From NCBI GenBank assembly GCA_020161435.1, contig JAIUNV010000008.1, positions 1-64,000 of the forward strand: a stretch of DNA of 64,000 bases, given 5' to 3'. The notes beneath the pieces were generated by a model, which saw only the letters and a program-made list of their open reading frames with translations, was not told the origin of the DNA and did not search any database. Made by a program: the position numbers and the translations under genes. Source of the DNA: Bacteroidota bacterium (GTDB taxonomy: Bacteria > Bacteroidota > Bacteroidia > Chitinophagales > Chitinophagaceae). Below, in pieces: positions 25,107 through 32,487 of the stretch (its first letter is position 1; the number at the start of each line of letters is the position of its first letter).

Positions 25107-25499
25107 TTATTTTATCACCACGCCGCTGATGGTCAGCACCTTGGTTTCGGCCACATTCACCAGCTTCACCGTAATTTTTTTGGTAAAAGCCCCGGGTTCT
25201 TTGGCATCGTAGGTTACGGTAATGGTACCCTTGCCGCCAGCCATCACCGGCCGCTTCGGAAATTCAGGCTTGGTACAGCCGCATTCGGCGGTGGCGTCTT
25301 CAATTATCAGGGGCTTGGTGCCGGGGTTGGTAAAGCTGAACTCGTAGGTCACAGGCTTTTCCTTGGGTATTTTACCAAAGTTGTGGCTGCTAGTTTCAAA
25401 GCGAATCAAGCTATCTACCTTGGCTTGAGCCCACAGTAAACCGGTGAGACTGAGTAACAGGGCAATAGCCGAAAATCGAAGTGTTTTGTTCATTTTCAT
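25107..25499 (-). CDS. DUF1573 exported protein (second of a pair)
   Basis: A 130-residue protein with a signal peptide (about 1-22, ending LLWAQ) and a single DUF1573 immunoglobulin-like beta domain. The signatures are SSHNFGKIPKEKPVTYEFSFTN and the cysteine-containing AECGCTKPEFP. ATG 25499 is chosen because it begins the signal sequence; ATG 25493 is equally possible. It is a paralogue of the gene directly upstream at 25560, with a hairpin between them. The family is abundant in Bacteroidota and periplasmic; its role is unknown. Confidence 0.85.
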   Translation of the reverse strand: MKMNKTLRFSAIALLLSLTGLLWAQAKVDSLIRFETSSHNFGKIPKEKPVTYEFSFTNPGTKPLIIEDATAECGCTKPEFPKRPVMAGGKGTITVTYDAKEPGAFTKKITVKLVNVAETKVLTISGVVIK

Positions 25500-25512
25500 G
25501 GTAATTGGGTAT

Positions 25513-25542
25513 GAAAAAAGCGCTGTGGTGGCAGCGCTTTTA
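25513..25542 (-). terminator. Intercistronic terminator or attenuator between DUF1573 genes
   Basis: On the minus strand AAAAGCGCTG / CAGCGCTTTT closes over CCACCA and ends in TTTTTT, between the stop of the first DUF1573 gene and the start of the second. Expression of the second probably depends on partial read-through or its own promoter. Confidence 0.75.
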
Positions 25543-25559
25543 TATATGGTAAAACTCAA

Positions 25560-25985
25560 TTATTGTTTGATTTTGCCCACAGCACCATTGGTTGGGGCTG
25601 GTGTGGCAGGGGTAGCTTCTACAGTACCGGTAATCATAATTACTTTTTGCTGGCCACCGTTGTAGGTAATGGTAATGGGCTTGTCGAAACGACCAGCGGC
25701 AGCAGCATTAAAGCCAACTTTAATTTTTACAGATTCGCCGGGGGCGTAAGCGCCAGCTTTAAATTCGGGGGTAGTGCAACCGCAACCGGCTTGTACCATT
25801 TCCAGCTTCAGCGAGTCGCCCAAACCTTTCAGTTCAAAAAAAGTATACACGGGCTTGCCTTGGGCAATTTTGCCAAAATCGTGTGAGGTTTCATTCAGCC
25901 ACAGGCTTTCCTTTTTTTCCTGAGCAAAGGTGGTGGTAGCTACCAGCATCAGGCAGGCTACAAAAGCGAGGAGTTGTTTCTTCAT
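25560..25985 (-). CDS. DUF1573 exported protein (first of a pair)
   Basis: A 141-residue periplasmic protein with a signal peptide (1-21, ending TTFAQ) and one DUF1573 domain marked by TSHDFGKIAQGKPVYTFFELKG and QAGCGCTTPEFKAG. A proline/alanine/threonine-rich tail (EATPATPAPTNGAVG) follows the beta domain and is absent from its downstream paralogue. The tandem pair suggests a local duplication. Function is unknown. Confidence 0.85.
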   Translation of the reverse strand: MKKQLLAFVACLMLVATTTFAQEKKESLWLNETSHDFGKIAQGKPVYTFFELKGLGDSLKLEMVQAGCGCTTPEFKAGAYAPGESVKIKVGFNAAAAGRFDKPITITYNGGQQKVIMITGTVEATPATPAPTNGAVGKIKQ

Positions 25986-26129
25986 AAAATCCGGTTTTTA
26001 AGCGTGGTGCTAAATTATTGCAATTGCGTTGAATGGCCGCCGCCCGTTCCTGTTAAAATTCCTGTTGTCATGGTTTGGTAAACTATCCACAGCGGCGGCC
26101 GGTGGCTATGCCAATGCAGCCCGATGCGC

Positions 26130-26137
26130 TACATTTG
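26130..26137 (+). promoter_or_regulatory. Putative -7 box of the second E1 gene
   Basis: TACATTTG in the context GCGCTACATTTGCGGC ends only 5 bp before ATG 26142. It rules out the in-frame start at 26124 and implies an almost leaderless transcript. Confidence 0.55.
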
Positions 26138-26141
26138 CGGC

Positions 26142-28529
26142 ATGGAAAATCAGATTGCTGCAGCCCAACATGCTGAAATCCTATCATTTGAGAGTTTTCG
26201 GCAGGAGGTATTAAAAGATTTTCGGGTGGCTGTAACCAGCAGGCAGGTAAGCCTGATGGGCCGCCGCGAAGTGCTCACCGGAAAAGCCAAGTTTGGCATT
26301 TTTGGTGATGGCAAAGAATTGCCACAGGTGGCACTCGCCAAGTTTTTTAAACCCGGCGACTGGCGCAGCGGCTATTACCGCGACCAAACCTGGATGTTTG
26401 CCCTTGGGCAGGCAACCGTGCAGCAGTTTTTTGCGCAGCTCTATGCCGACCCTACCAACGAGCACGACCCTTGGAGTGCCGGCCGCCAAATGAATGCCCA
26501 CTTTACCAGCAAAAATGTAAGTGCTGATGGTGAGTGGTACAACCTTACCGAGCAATACAATACAGCTACCGATATGGCTCCTACGGCCGGGCAATTGCCC
26601 CGCTCTGTAGGCTTGGCTTTGGCTTCCAAAACTTTCCGTCATTTACCTGAATTACAAGAGCTGAAACACCTCAGCCAGCAAGGCAACGAAGTGTGCTTTT
26701 GCTCCATCGGCGATGCCAGCACCAGTGAAGGCCATTTTTGGGAAACGGTGAATGCGGCATGTGTACAGCAAATTCCGCTGGCCCTGTTTGTATGGGATGA
26801 TGGTTATGGTATTTCAGTACCCAAATCCATTCAAACAACCAAGGGCAGTATTTCTGATGCATTGAAAGGTTTTGAAATAACCACCGGCACCAACGGCATG
26901 CACATTTACAAGGTAAAAGCATGGGATTATGCCGGCATGTGCGAAGCCTTTGAACATGGCATTACCATTTGCCGGGAGCAACACATTCCTGTGCTTTTTC
27001 ATGTAGAAGAAGTAACACAGCCACAGGGCCACAGCACCAGCGGCAGCCACGAACGTTACAAATCGGCAGAGCGGCTGGAGTGGGAGCGGGAGTGGGATTG
27101 CAACAAGAAATTTAAAGAGTGGATCATTGCCAACGAGCTGGCTACAGAAGAAGAACTCGACGATATAGAAATAGAAGTCAAGCAACATATTGTTGATAGC
27201 AAAAACAAGGCCTGGGCCGATTATCTGGCACCAATTAAAGATCAGGCAGCACAAGTGCTGAGCTTAATGCAGCAAGCTATTGATACTGGTGCCGGCGATG
27301 CTGAAAAAATAGCTGCAGCACTCAATGAACTGCGGCAAAACAAAGAGCCGATGCGCCGCAATGTGCTGAAGGCTTTGGGCACTGGCATCGACTTTAGTAA
27401 CGGATATGTATTGCAGCAAATGATGCAATACCGACAAGAGCTGGAGCAACTCAATGAAGGGCTCTACAACTCACATTTGTATGCTACTGGTAGTGCAAGT
27501 GCTCTACGGGTAAATGTTGTAGCACCTTATTATCACGAAGAGTCGCCTACCATTAATGGTTATGAAGTACTCAACCGGTATTTCGATGAGCTGTTTACCA
27601 ACAACAAACGGGTGGTGGCTTTTGGTGAAGACCTCGGCAATATTGGCGACGTAAATCAGGGCTTTGCAGGCTTGCAACAAAAGCATGGCATCGGCCGCAT
27701 ATTTGATACCGGCATTCGTGAAGCCACCATTATGGGTCAGGGCATTGGCATGGCACTGCGTGGCTTGCGCCCCATTGCCGAAATTCAGTACCTCGACTAT
27801 TTGCTGTACGGCTTGCAACAACTGAGTGACGATGTAGCCACCCTGCAATACCGTACCAATGGCCAGCAGAGTTGCCCCATCATTGTGCGTACCCGTGGCC
27901 ATCGGCTGGAAGGTATTTGGCACAGCGGCAGCCCCATGGGTATGATTATAAACAGCCTGCGTGGCATGCACATTTGTGTGCCCCGCAACATGGTGCAGGC
28001 AGCCGGCATGTACAATACCTTGCTCGATAGTATCGATCCTGCACTGGTGATTGAATGCCTGAATGGCTACCGGCTGAAAGAACAACTGCCTGCCAACCTG
28101 ATGGACATGCGTGTGCCGCTGGGTGTGCCCGAAGTATTGCGGGAAGGTGCTGATATCAGCATTGTTTCTTACGGCTCTACACTGCGCATTGTTGCAGATG
28201 CTGCTGAAAGACTGGCGCAGTTAGGCATTGATGTAGAAATCATAGATGTGCAAACGTTACTGCCTTTCGATATTCACCACAACATAGTGGCTTCATTGAA
28301 AAAAACAAACCGCATATTGTTTGTAGATGAAGATGTGCCCGGCGGTGCGGCAGCCTTTATGTACAACCATGTAATGGAAGTACAGGGTGGCTACAAATGG
28401 CTGGATGCTACGCCTCGTACACTCACTGCAAAAGCACATCGCCCTGCGTATGGCAGCGATGGCGACTACTTTAGCAAACCCAATGCTGAAGATGTAGTAC
28501 GTGTGGTGAAAGAGATGATGGCAGAATAA
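26142..28529 (+). CDS. Long 2-oxoacid dehydrogenase E1 alpha-beta fusion
   Basis: A 795-residue thiamine-diphosphate enzyme fusing E1 alpha (about 1-430) to E1 beta (about 465-795). The alpha half carries GDASTSEGHFWE (from residue 190) and WDDGYGISVP, where Asp220 stands in the place of the usual Mg-binding asparagine. The beta half shows FGEDLGNIGDVNQGF, DTGIREATIMGQGIGMALRG and HRLEGIWHSGSPMG. It is longer than the 675-residue paralogue at 20 kb, with a different N-terminus (GKELPQVALAKFFKPGDWRSGYYRDQ). It is probably the E1 of a 2-oxoacid dehydrogenase complex; the substrate is unknown. Confidence 0.83.
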   Translation: MENQIAAAQHAEILSFESFRQEVLKDFRVAVTSRQVSLMGRREVLTGKAKFGIFGDGKELPQVALAKFFKPGDWRSGYYRDQTWMFALGQATVQQFFAQLYADPTNEHDPWSAGRQMNAHFTSKNVSADGEWYNLTEQYNTATDMAPTAGQLPRSVGLALASKTFRHLPELQELKHLSQQGNEVCFCSIGDASTSEGHFWETVNAACVQQIPLALFVWDDGYGISVPKSIQTTKGSISDALKGFEITTGTNGMHIYKVKAWDYAGMCEAFEHGITICREQHIPVLFHVEEVTQPQGHSTSGSHERYKSAERLEWEREWDCNKKFKEWIIANELATEEELDDIEIEVKQHIVDSKNKAWADYLAPIKDQAAQVLSLMQQAIDTGAGDAEKIAAALNELRQNKEPMRRNVLKALGTGIDFSNGYVLQQMMQYRQELEQLNEGLYNSHLYATGSASALRVNVVAPYYHEESPTINGYEVLNRYFDELFTNNKRVVAFGEDLGNIGDVNQGFAGLQQKHGIGRIFDTGIREATIMGQGIGMALRGLRPIAEIQYLDYLLYGLQQLSDDVATLQYRTNGQQSCPIIVRTRGHRLEGIWHSGSPMGMIINSLRGMHICVPRNMVQAAGMYNTLLDSIDPALVIECLNGYRLKEQLPANLMDMRVPLGVPEVLREGADISIVSYGSTLRIVADAAERLAQLGIDVEIIDVQTLLPFDIHHNIVASLKKTNRILFVDEDVPGGAAAFMYNHVMEVQGGYKWLDATPRTLTAKAHRPAYGSDGDYFSKPNAEDVVRVVKEMMAE

Positions 28530-28552
28530 ATGTATTGGCAACAGTATTTTGT

Positions 28553-28584
28553 AACAGCTGTGTGGCCTTTGCTGCACAGCTGTT
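28553..28584 (+). terminator. Hairpin after the second E1 gene
   Basis: AACAGCTGTG / CACAGCTGTT forms a 10-bp stem, but only a weak T-rich tail follows. It may be a terminator for the E1 gene or a barrier before the TRIC gene. Confidence 0.5.
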
Positions 28585-28605
28585 GTATTAACAAGCAAAC
28601 ACCAC

Positions 28606-29241
28606 ATGCCCGAAATCAATTTTCTCTTGCTCATTGATGTACTGGGCACAGCCAGTTTCGCCATCAGCGGTGCCCGTATGGCATTGCAAAAACAACTCGA
28701 TGTATTTGGTGTCATTATCATTTCGTTTGTTACCTCTATTGGTGGTGGTACCATTCGGGATGTACTGATGGGCAATTTTCCTGTAAACTGGATGCGCAAT
28801 GAACTCATTATTGCGGTGATACTGGTAGCATGCATTGGTACCATGCTGGTGCGTGGCTTGCATCAAAAATTATCAACCACTTTATTTCTCTTTGATTCAC
28901 TCGGGCTTGGCTTGTTTACCATTGCCGGTATGAGCATTGCATTGTCTGCGGGTTATTCGCCGGGCATGAGTATTGCCATGGGTACCATCAGTGCCTGCTT
29001 TGGCGGTGTCATCAGAGATGTATTGCTCAATCAGGTGCCGCTTATTTTTCACAAAGAAATTTATGCATCTGCCTGCATTGCCGGAGGGCTTTTGTATTAT
29101 GGCCTTACACAAATGAATGTATCGCAGCATCTTGCTGAAATAGTAAGTATTATTACCATCGTTTTGATTCGGGTAGTAGCCGTGAGGTTCAACCTCTCTT
29201 TACCCGCTATTCATCAATCATCAACTTCCACAGAAAAATGA
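28606..29241 (+). CDS. TRIC/UPF0126-family membrane channel
   Basis: A 211-residue membrane protein with seven predicted helices made of two similar halves, each with a glycine-rich motif: GGGTIRDVLMG and GGVIRDVLLN. This is the bacterial TRIC (trimeric intracellular cation channel, UPF0126) pattern, with the opening LLLIDVLGTASFAISGA. Family members conduct monovalent cations or small solutes; the physiological cargo is unsettled. Its stop overlaps the start of the PhzF-like gene by 4 bp, so it leads an operon TRIC-PhzF-folE. Confidence 0.88.
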   Translation: MPEINFLLLIDVLGTASFAISGARMALQKQLDVFGVIIISFVTSIGGGTIRDVLMGNFPVNWMRNELIIAVILVACIGTMLVRGLHQKLSTTLFLFDSLGLGLFTIAGMSIALSAGYSPGMSIAMGTISACFGGVIRDVLLNQVPLIFHKEIYASACIAGGLLYYGLTQMNVSQHLAEIVSIITIVLIRVVAVRFNLSLPAIHQSSTSTEK

Positions 29242-30047
29242 ACTTAACCATATACCAGGTCGATGCATTTACCAACGAATTGTTCAAAGGCAATCCTGCT
29301 GCCATAGTGCCGCTGAAGCAATGGTTGCCCGATGATGTAATGCAACGCATTGCCATGGAAAACAACCTGGCCGAAACGGCTTTCTTTGTACCACTGTATC
29401 CGGCGGCTCATGGCGGTGCCGATTATCATATTCGTTGGTTTACGCCTACGCTTGAAATTGATTTGTGCGGCCATGCCACTGTTGCCACAGCCTTCGTGAT
29501 TGATAAAATGATGAAGACCGGAGAGAAGCATATCACTTTTAGTACCCAAACTGCCGGGCATTTGGAAGTGAACATTCAAGATGATTGGTATCTACTCGAT
29601 TTTCCGGCCCGTATGCCCGAGCCGGTGGTGGCTCCATCCTTGTTATACAAGGCCTTGGGCGTGAGTAATGTGGTAGAGATACTGAAGTCGAGAGATTATT
29701 TTGTGGTGCTGGAAAATGAAGATGCGGTGCGGGAAGTGAAGCCAGACATGACCTTGCTGAAACAATTGGATACCTCAGGTGTAATAGTAACAGCAAAAGG
29801 CTACAAGGCCGATGCTGTAAGCCGCTGCTTTTACCCCAAAGCAGGTGTAGATGAAGATCCGGTAACGGGTAGTGCTCACTGTAATGTAGTACCATACTGG
29901 AGCCAGCAACTCAATAAGGCGCAGTTGGTATGCCGGCAAATTTCGGCAAGGGGAGGTGAGTTGGTTTGCGAACATCGCGGCGACAGAGTGATACTCGGTG
30001 GCAAAGCGGTGTTGTACATGAAAGGAGAGATTTATTTACAGCAATAA
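29238..30047 (+). CDS. PhzF-family isomerase/epimerase
   Basis: A 269-residue protein with the diaminopimelate-epimerase-like fold. The catalytic-type glutamate is Glu46 in ENNLAETAFF, and the second lobe has GVDEDPVTGSAHC, the other family hallmark. A link to phenazine synthesis is unlikely, as no other phz gene is present; most bacterial homologues have unknown substrates. It overlaps the TRIC gene by 4 bp and precedes folE by 9 bp, so all three are probably co-expressed. Confidence 0.85.
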   Translation: MNLTIYQVDAFTNELFKGNPAAIVPLKQWLPDDVMQRIAMENNLAETAFFVPLYPAAHGGADYHIRWFTPTLEIDLCGHATVATAFVIDKMMKTGEKHITFSTQTAGHLEVNIQDDWYLLDFPARMPEPVVAPSLLYKALGVSNVVEILKSRDYFVVLENEDAVREVKPDMTLLKQLDTSGVIVTAKGYKADAVSRCFYPKAGVDEDPVTGSAHCNVVPYWSQQLNKAQLVCRQISARGGELVCEHRGDRVILGGKAVLYMKGEIYLQQ

Positions 30048-30056
30048 AAGAGCGTT

Positions 30057-30653
30057 ATGGCGTACAAAAAAACAGAACAGTATGACGAACAAGTGACTGC
30101 AGACCTCGCAGCGGCCTATCGCCAAACCTTGGCATTGCTGGGCGAAGATGTGCAACGGGAAGGTTTGGAGAAAACACCGGAGCGTGTAGCTAAAGCCATG
30201 CAATACCTTACACAAGGGTATCAGCAAAATGCCATCGACATTCTCAACTCTGCCAAGTTTAATGAAGATGTGAGTGAAATGGTGATTGTGAAAGACATTG
30301 AACTGTACAGCCTTTGCGAACACCACATGCTGCCCTTTGTGGGCAAGGCGCATGTTGCATACATACCCAATGGTTATATTACCGGCCTTAGCAAAATAGC
30401 CCGTGTGGTAGATGTATTTGCCCGCCGCCTGCAAGTGCAGGAAAGACTGACAACTCAAATTTTGGAATCGATAGATGAGGCACTCAACCCAATGGGTGTA
30501 GCGGTGGTGATTGAAGCCAGCCATTTTTGCATGATGATGCGGGGCGTCAGCAAGCAGAACTCCGTTACAACTACATCGGCGTTCAGCGGTGCTTTTACCA
30601 AAGAGCCAACACGCAGCGAATTTTTGCGGTTGATTGGTGCGAAGCTGAGTTAG
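30057..30653 (+). CDS. folE: GTP cyclohydrolase I
   Basis: A 198-residue enzyme that converts GTP to dihydroneopterin triphosphate, the first step of folate and pterin synthesis. The zinc ligands are in SLCEHHMLPF (Cys87, His90) and the later HFCMMMRGV; the histidines and serine of that region complete the active site. EKTPERVAKA is the usual N-terminal motif. It is the last gene of the TRIC-PhzF-folE operon and overlaps the convergent gene's stop by 4 bp. Confidence 0.96.
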   Translation: MAYKKTEQYDEQVTADLAAAYRQTLALLGEDVQREGLEKTPERVAKAMQYLTQGYQQNAIDILNSAKFNEDVSEMVIVKDIELYSLCEHHMLPFVGKAHVAYIPNGYITGLSKIARVVDVFARRLQVQERLTTQILESIDEALNPMGVAVVIEASHFCMMMRGVSKQNSVTTTSAFSGAFTKEPTRSEFLRLIGAKLS

Positions 30654-31240
30654 TGTTTGACTTCAAAGCCCCACGGTGCTGGCGGCGTCGCCACAGGTTT
30701 TGATAAATCAAAACGAATGCTGTATTGTCTGTCGCTGCCTATGCGGCGCAGGTTGTAGCTGAAGTATTGGTTCATCCGCAATTCCATCCACCACACGTTA
30801 GCGGCAGCATTGGGCAATAGATTTACAGTAAACTGATCGGCTGGAAAATATTGTACAGTTGGCAAACCGGTACTGGTTGCCAATCCACCATATTGTGTCA
30901 CTTTATCAGGATGGCCATCTTCATGCCGGTGATCGTGGCGCAATTCAATCAAAGAATCTTTGAGTGTAAGCACCCATGTACGTGACCGGTTGTTACCTAC
31001 ATGAAAAGGAATGCGGATTTCATGGCTACTGCATTGTATCACATGCATCAGCAATGTCTTGTTGGCAAAGTTTGTATCATTGGCAGGTGCCTGAGTAACG
31101 GTGCCCGCAAATGCTTTACCACAAAGGCTTTGCAGGTTTTTCCAAAACTGTAATGAAGCAGCGCCTGATGATGAACTGCTTTGTGCATGAACCGAAACCG
31201 AGAAACAAACACTCATTAAAAACAGATACATCAATTTCAT
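30650..31240 (-). CDS. Exported protein of unknown function
   Basis: About 196 residues with a signal peptide (hydrophobic LMYLFLMSVCFSVSVHAQ) followed by a serine-rich linker. I do not recognise a named family with certainty. The mature part is beta-rich, with a histidine-rich stretch (LRHDHRHEDGHPDKVTQYGG) and the preserved-looking phrase CGKAFAGTV. The ATG at about 31240 is chosen because it opens the signal peptide; frames upstream run into the divergent fabD promoter. It converges on folE with a 4-bp overlap. Confidence 0.65.
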   Translation of the reverse strand: MKLMYLFLMSVCFSVSVHAQSSSSSGAASLQFWKNLQSLCGKAFAGTVTQAPANDTNFANKTLLMHVIQCSSHEIRIPFHVGNNRSRTWVLTLKDSLIELRHDHRHEDGHPDKVTQYGGLATSTGLPTVQYFPADQFTVNLLPNAAANVWWMELRMNQYFSYNLRRIGSDRQYSIRFDLSKPVATPPAPWGFEVKH

Positions 31241-31323
31241 ACGCAACATTTTAATGCAAGAACCTCTTGCTGTATCCGGGCAAGATAGCGGATGGAAATC
31301 AGTTGTGAAACTTGAATATTCAG

Positions 31324-31331
31324 CATCTTTG
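31324..31331 (+). promoter_or_regulatory. Putative -7 box of fabD
   Basis: CATCTTTG, in the context GCATCTTTGCGGC, is one base off TAnnTTTG and lies 17 bp before ATG 31349. Confidence 0.5.
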
Positions 31332-31348
31332 CGGCTCATCTTTTATTT

Positions 31349-32230
31349 ATGAGTAAACACGCCTTTGTATTTCCCGGTCAGGGTGCCCAGTTCAGCGGAA
31401 TGGGCAAGCAACTGTATGAAACCAGCGAAGCGGCCAAAGCATTGTTTGAGCAGGCCAACGACATTCTCGGCTTTCGCATTTCCGACATCATGTTTGCCGG
31501 TACCGATGAAGAACTGCGCCAAACCAAAGTAACACAGCCGGCTGTTTTTTTGCATGCATATGTAGCTTTTAAGATGCAGGCTACCGAGCAACCAGCCATG
31601 GTGGCTGGTCACTCGTTGGGCGAATTCACGGCATTGGTGGCCAATGGCTGCCTGAGTTTTGAAGATGGCCTGCGGTTGGTAAAAGCCCGTGCCTTTGCCA
31701 TGCAGCATGCCTGCGAAGCAGAGCCCGGAACCATGGCCGCCATTCTTGGTTTGGAGGATAGCAAAGTAGAAGAAATATGCGCTGGCATTGATGAAGTAGT
31801 AGTAGCGGCGAATTACAACTGCCCCGGTCAGTTGGTGATTAGTGGTTCTACCAAAGGCATTGAAATTGCTTGTGAGCAAATGAAAGCTGCCGGTGCAAAA
31901 CGGGCATTGCCCCTGCCTGTCGGTGGTGCTTTCCACAGCCCTTTGATGCGCCACGCCGAAACAGAATTGATAGCAGCTATTGAAGCAGCACAATTCAACG
32001 AACCTTCTTGCCCCGTGTACCAAAACGTAGTGGCCAAAGCAGTAACGAATCCTGCTGAAATAAAAGCCAACCTCATTGCACAACTCACCGGCCCCGTAAA
32101 ATGGACGCAGTGTGTGCAGGCCATGGTGGCCGATGGTGCTACTCAGTTTACAGAGTGCGGCCCCGGCAAAGTATTGCAGGGATTGGTGCAAAAAATAAAC
32201 AAAGAAGTAGCGGTGAGTGGCCTGAGCTAA
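31349..32230 (+). CDS. fabD: Malonyl-CoA:ACP transacylase
   Basis: A 293-residue fatty-acid synthesis enzyme that loads malonyl groups on acyl carrier protein. The nucleophile is Ser89 in GHSLGEF; the oxyanion loop is FPGQGAQFSGMG (8-19), and the catalytic histidine lies in GGAFHSPLM. The length is normal. It is monocistronic: fabH, fabG and acpP are not adjacent. It has a short leader and its own terminator. Confidence 0.96.
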   Translation: MSKHAFVFPGQGAQFSGMGKQLYETSEAAKALFEQANDILGFRISDIMFAGTDEELRQTKVTQPAVFLHAYVAFKMQATEQPAMVAGHSLGEFTALVANGCLSFEDGLRLVKARAFAMQHACEAEPGTMAAILGLEDSKVEEICAGIDEVVVAANYNCPGQLVISGSTKGIEIACEQMKAAGAKRALPLPVGGAFHSPLMRHAETELIAAIEAAQFNEPSCPVYQNVVAKAVTNPAEIKANLIAQLTGPVKWTQCVQAMVADGATQFTECGPGKVLQGLVQKINKEVAVSGLS

Positions 32231-32252
32231 CTACACAAATACAAACTTGTGA

Positions 32253-32281
32253 AGGCTACCTGTTTCGGGTAGTCTTTTTTA
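32253..32281 (+). terminator. Terminator of fabD
   Basis: AGGCTACC pairs with GGGTAGTC (one wobble) over TGTTTC and is followed by TTTTTT. Confidence 0.8.
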
Positions 32282-32432
32282 TGTATGATAGCCAAATAAA
32301 AAGCCCCGGCGTGGTTACTCAGGAACTTATGGAATGGTTGGATGAAGAGTAGCAAAGCATGGTGTTTTTTGTACATACAAAAAAAACAGGTGAAAGTTTT
32401 TTTTATTTGGAAAAAGGGATTTGCGGAAAAAT

Positions 32433-32468
32433 AAAAGGCCGGATGCTGATAAACGCATCCGGCCTTTT
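32433..32468 (-). terminator. Terminator of hppA
   Basis: AAAAGGCCGGATGC / GCATCCGGCCTTTT is a perfect 14-bp stem over TGATAAAC with A/T tracts on both sides, 20 bp beyond the hppA stop. Confidence 0.9.
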
Positions 32469-32487
32469 CTATATTGTAAGCAGCGGT

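Noticed and set aside
32281..32352. Possible 23-residue peptide gene after fabD
   Set aside because: It begins directly in the T-tract of the fabD terminator, with no promoter or family resemblance.
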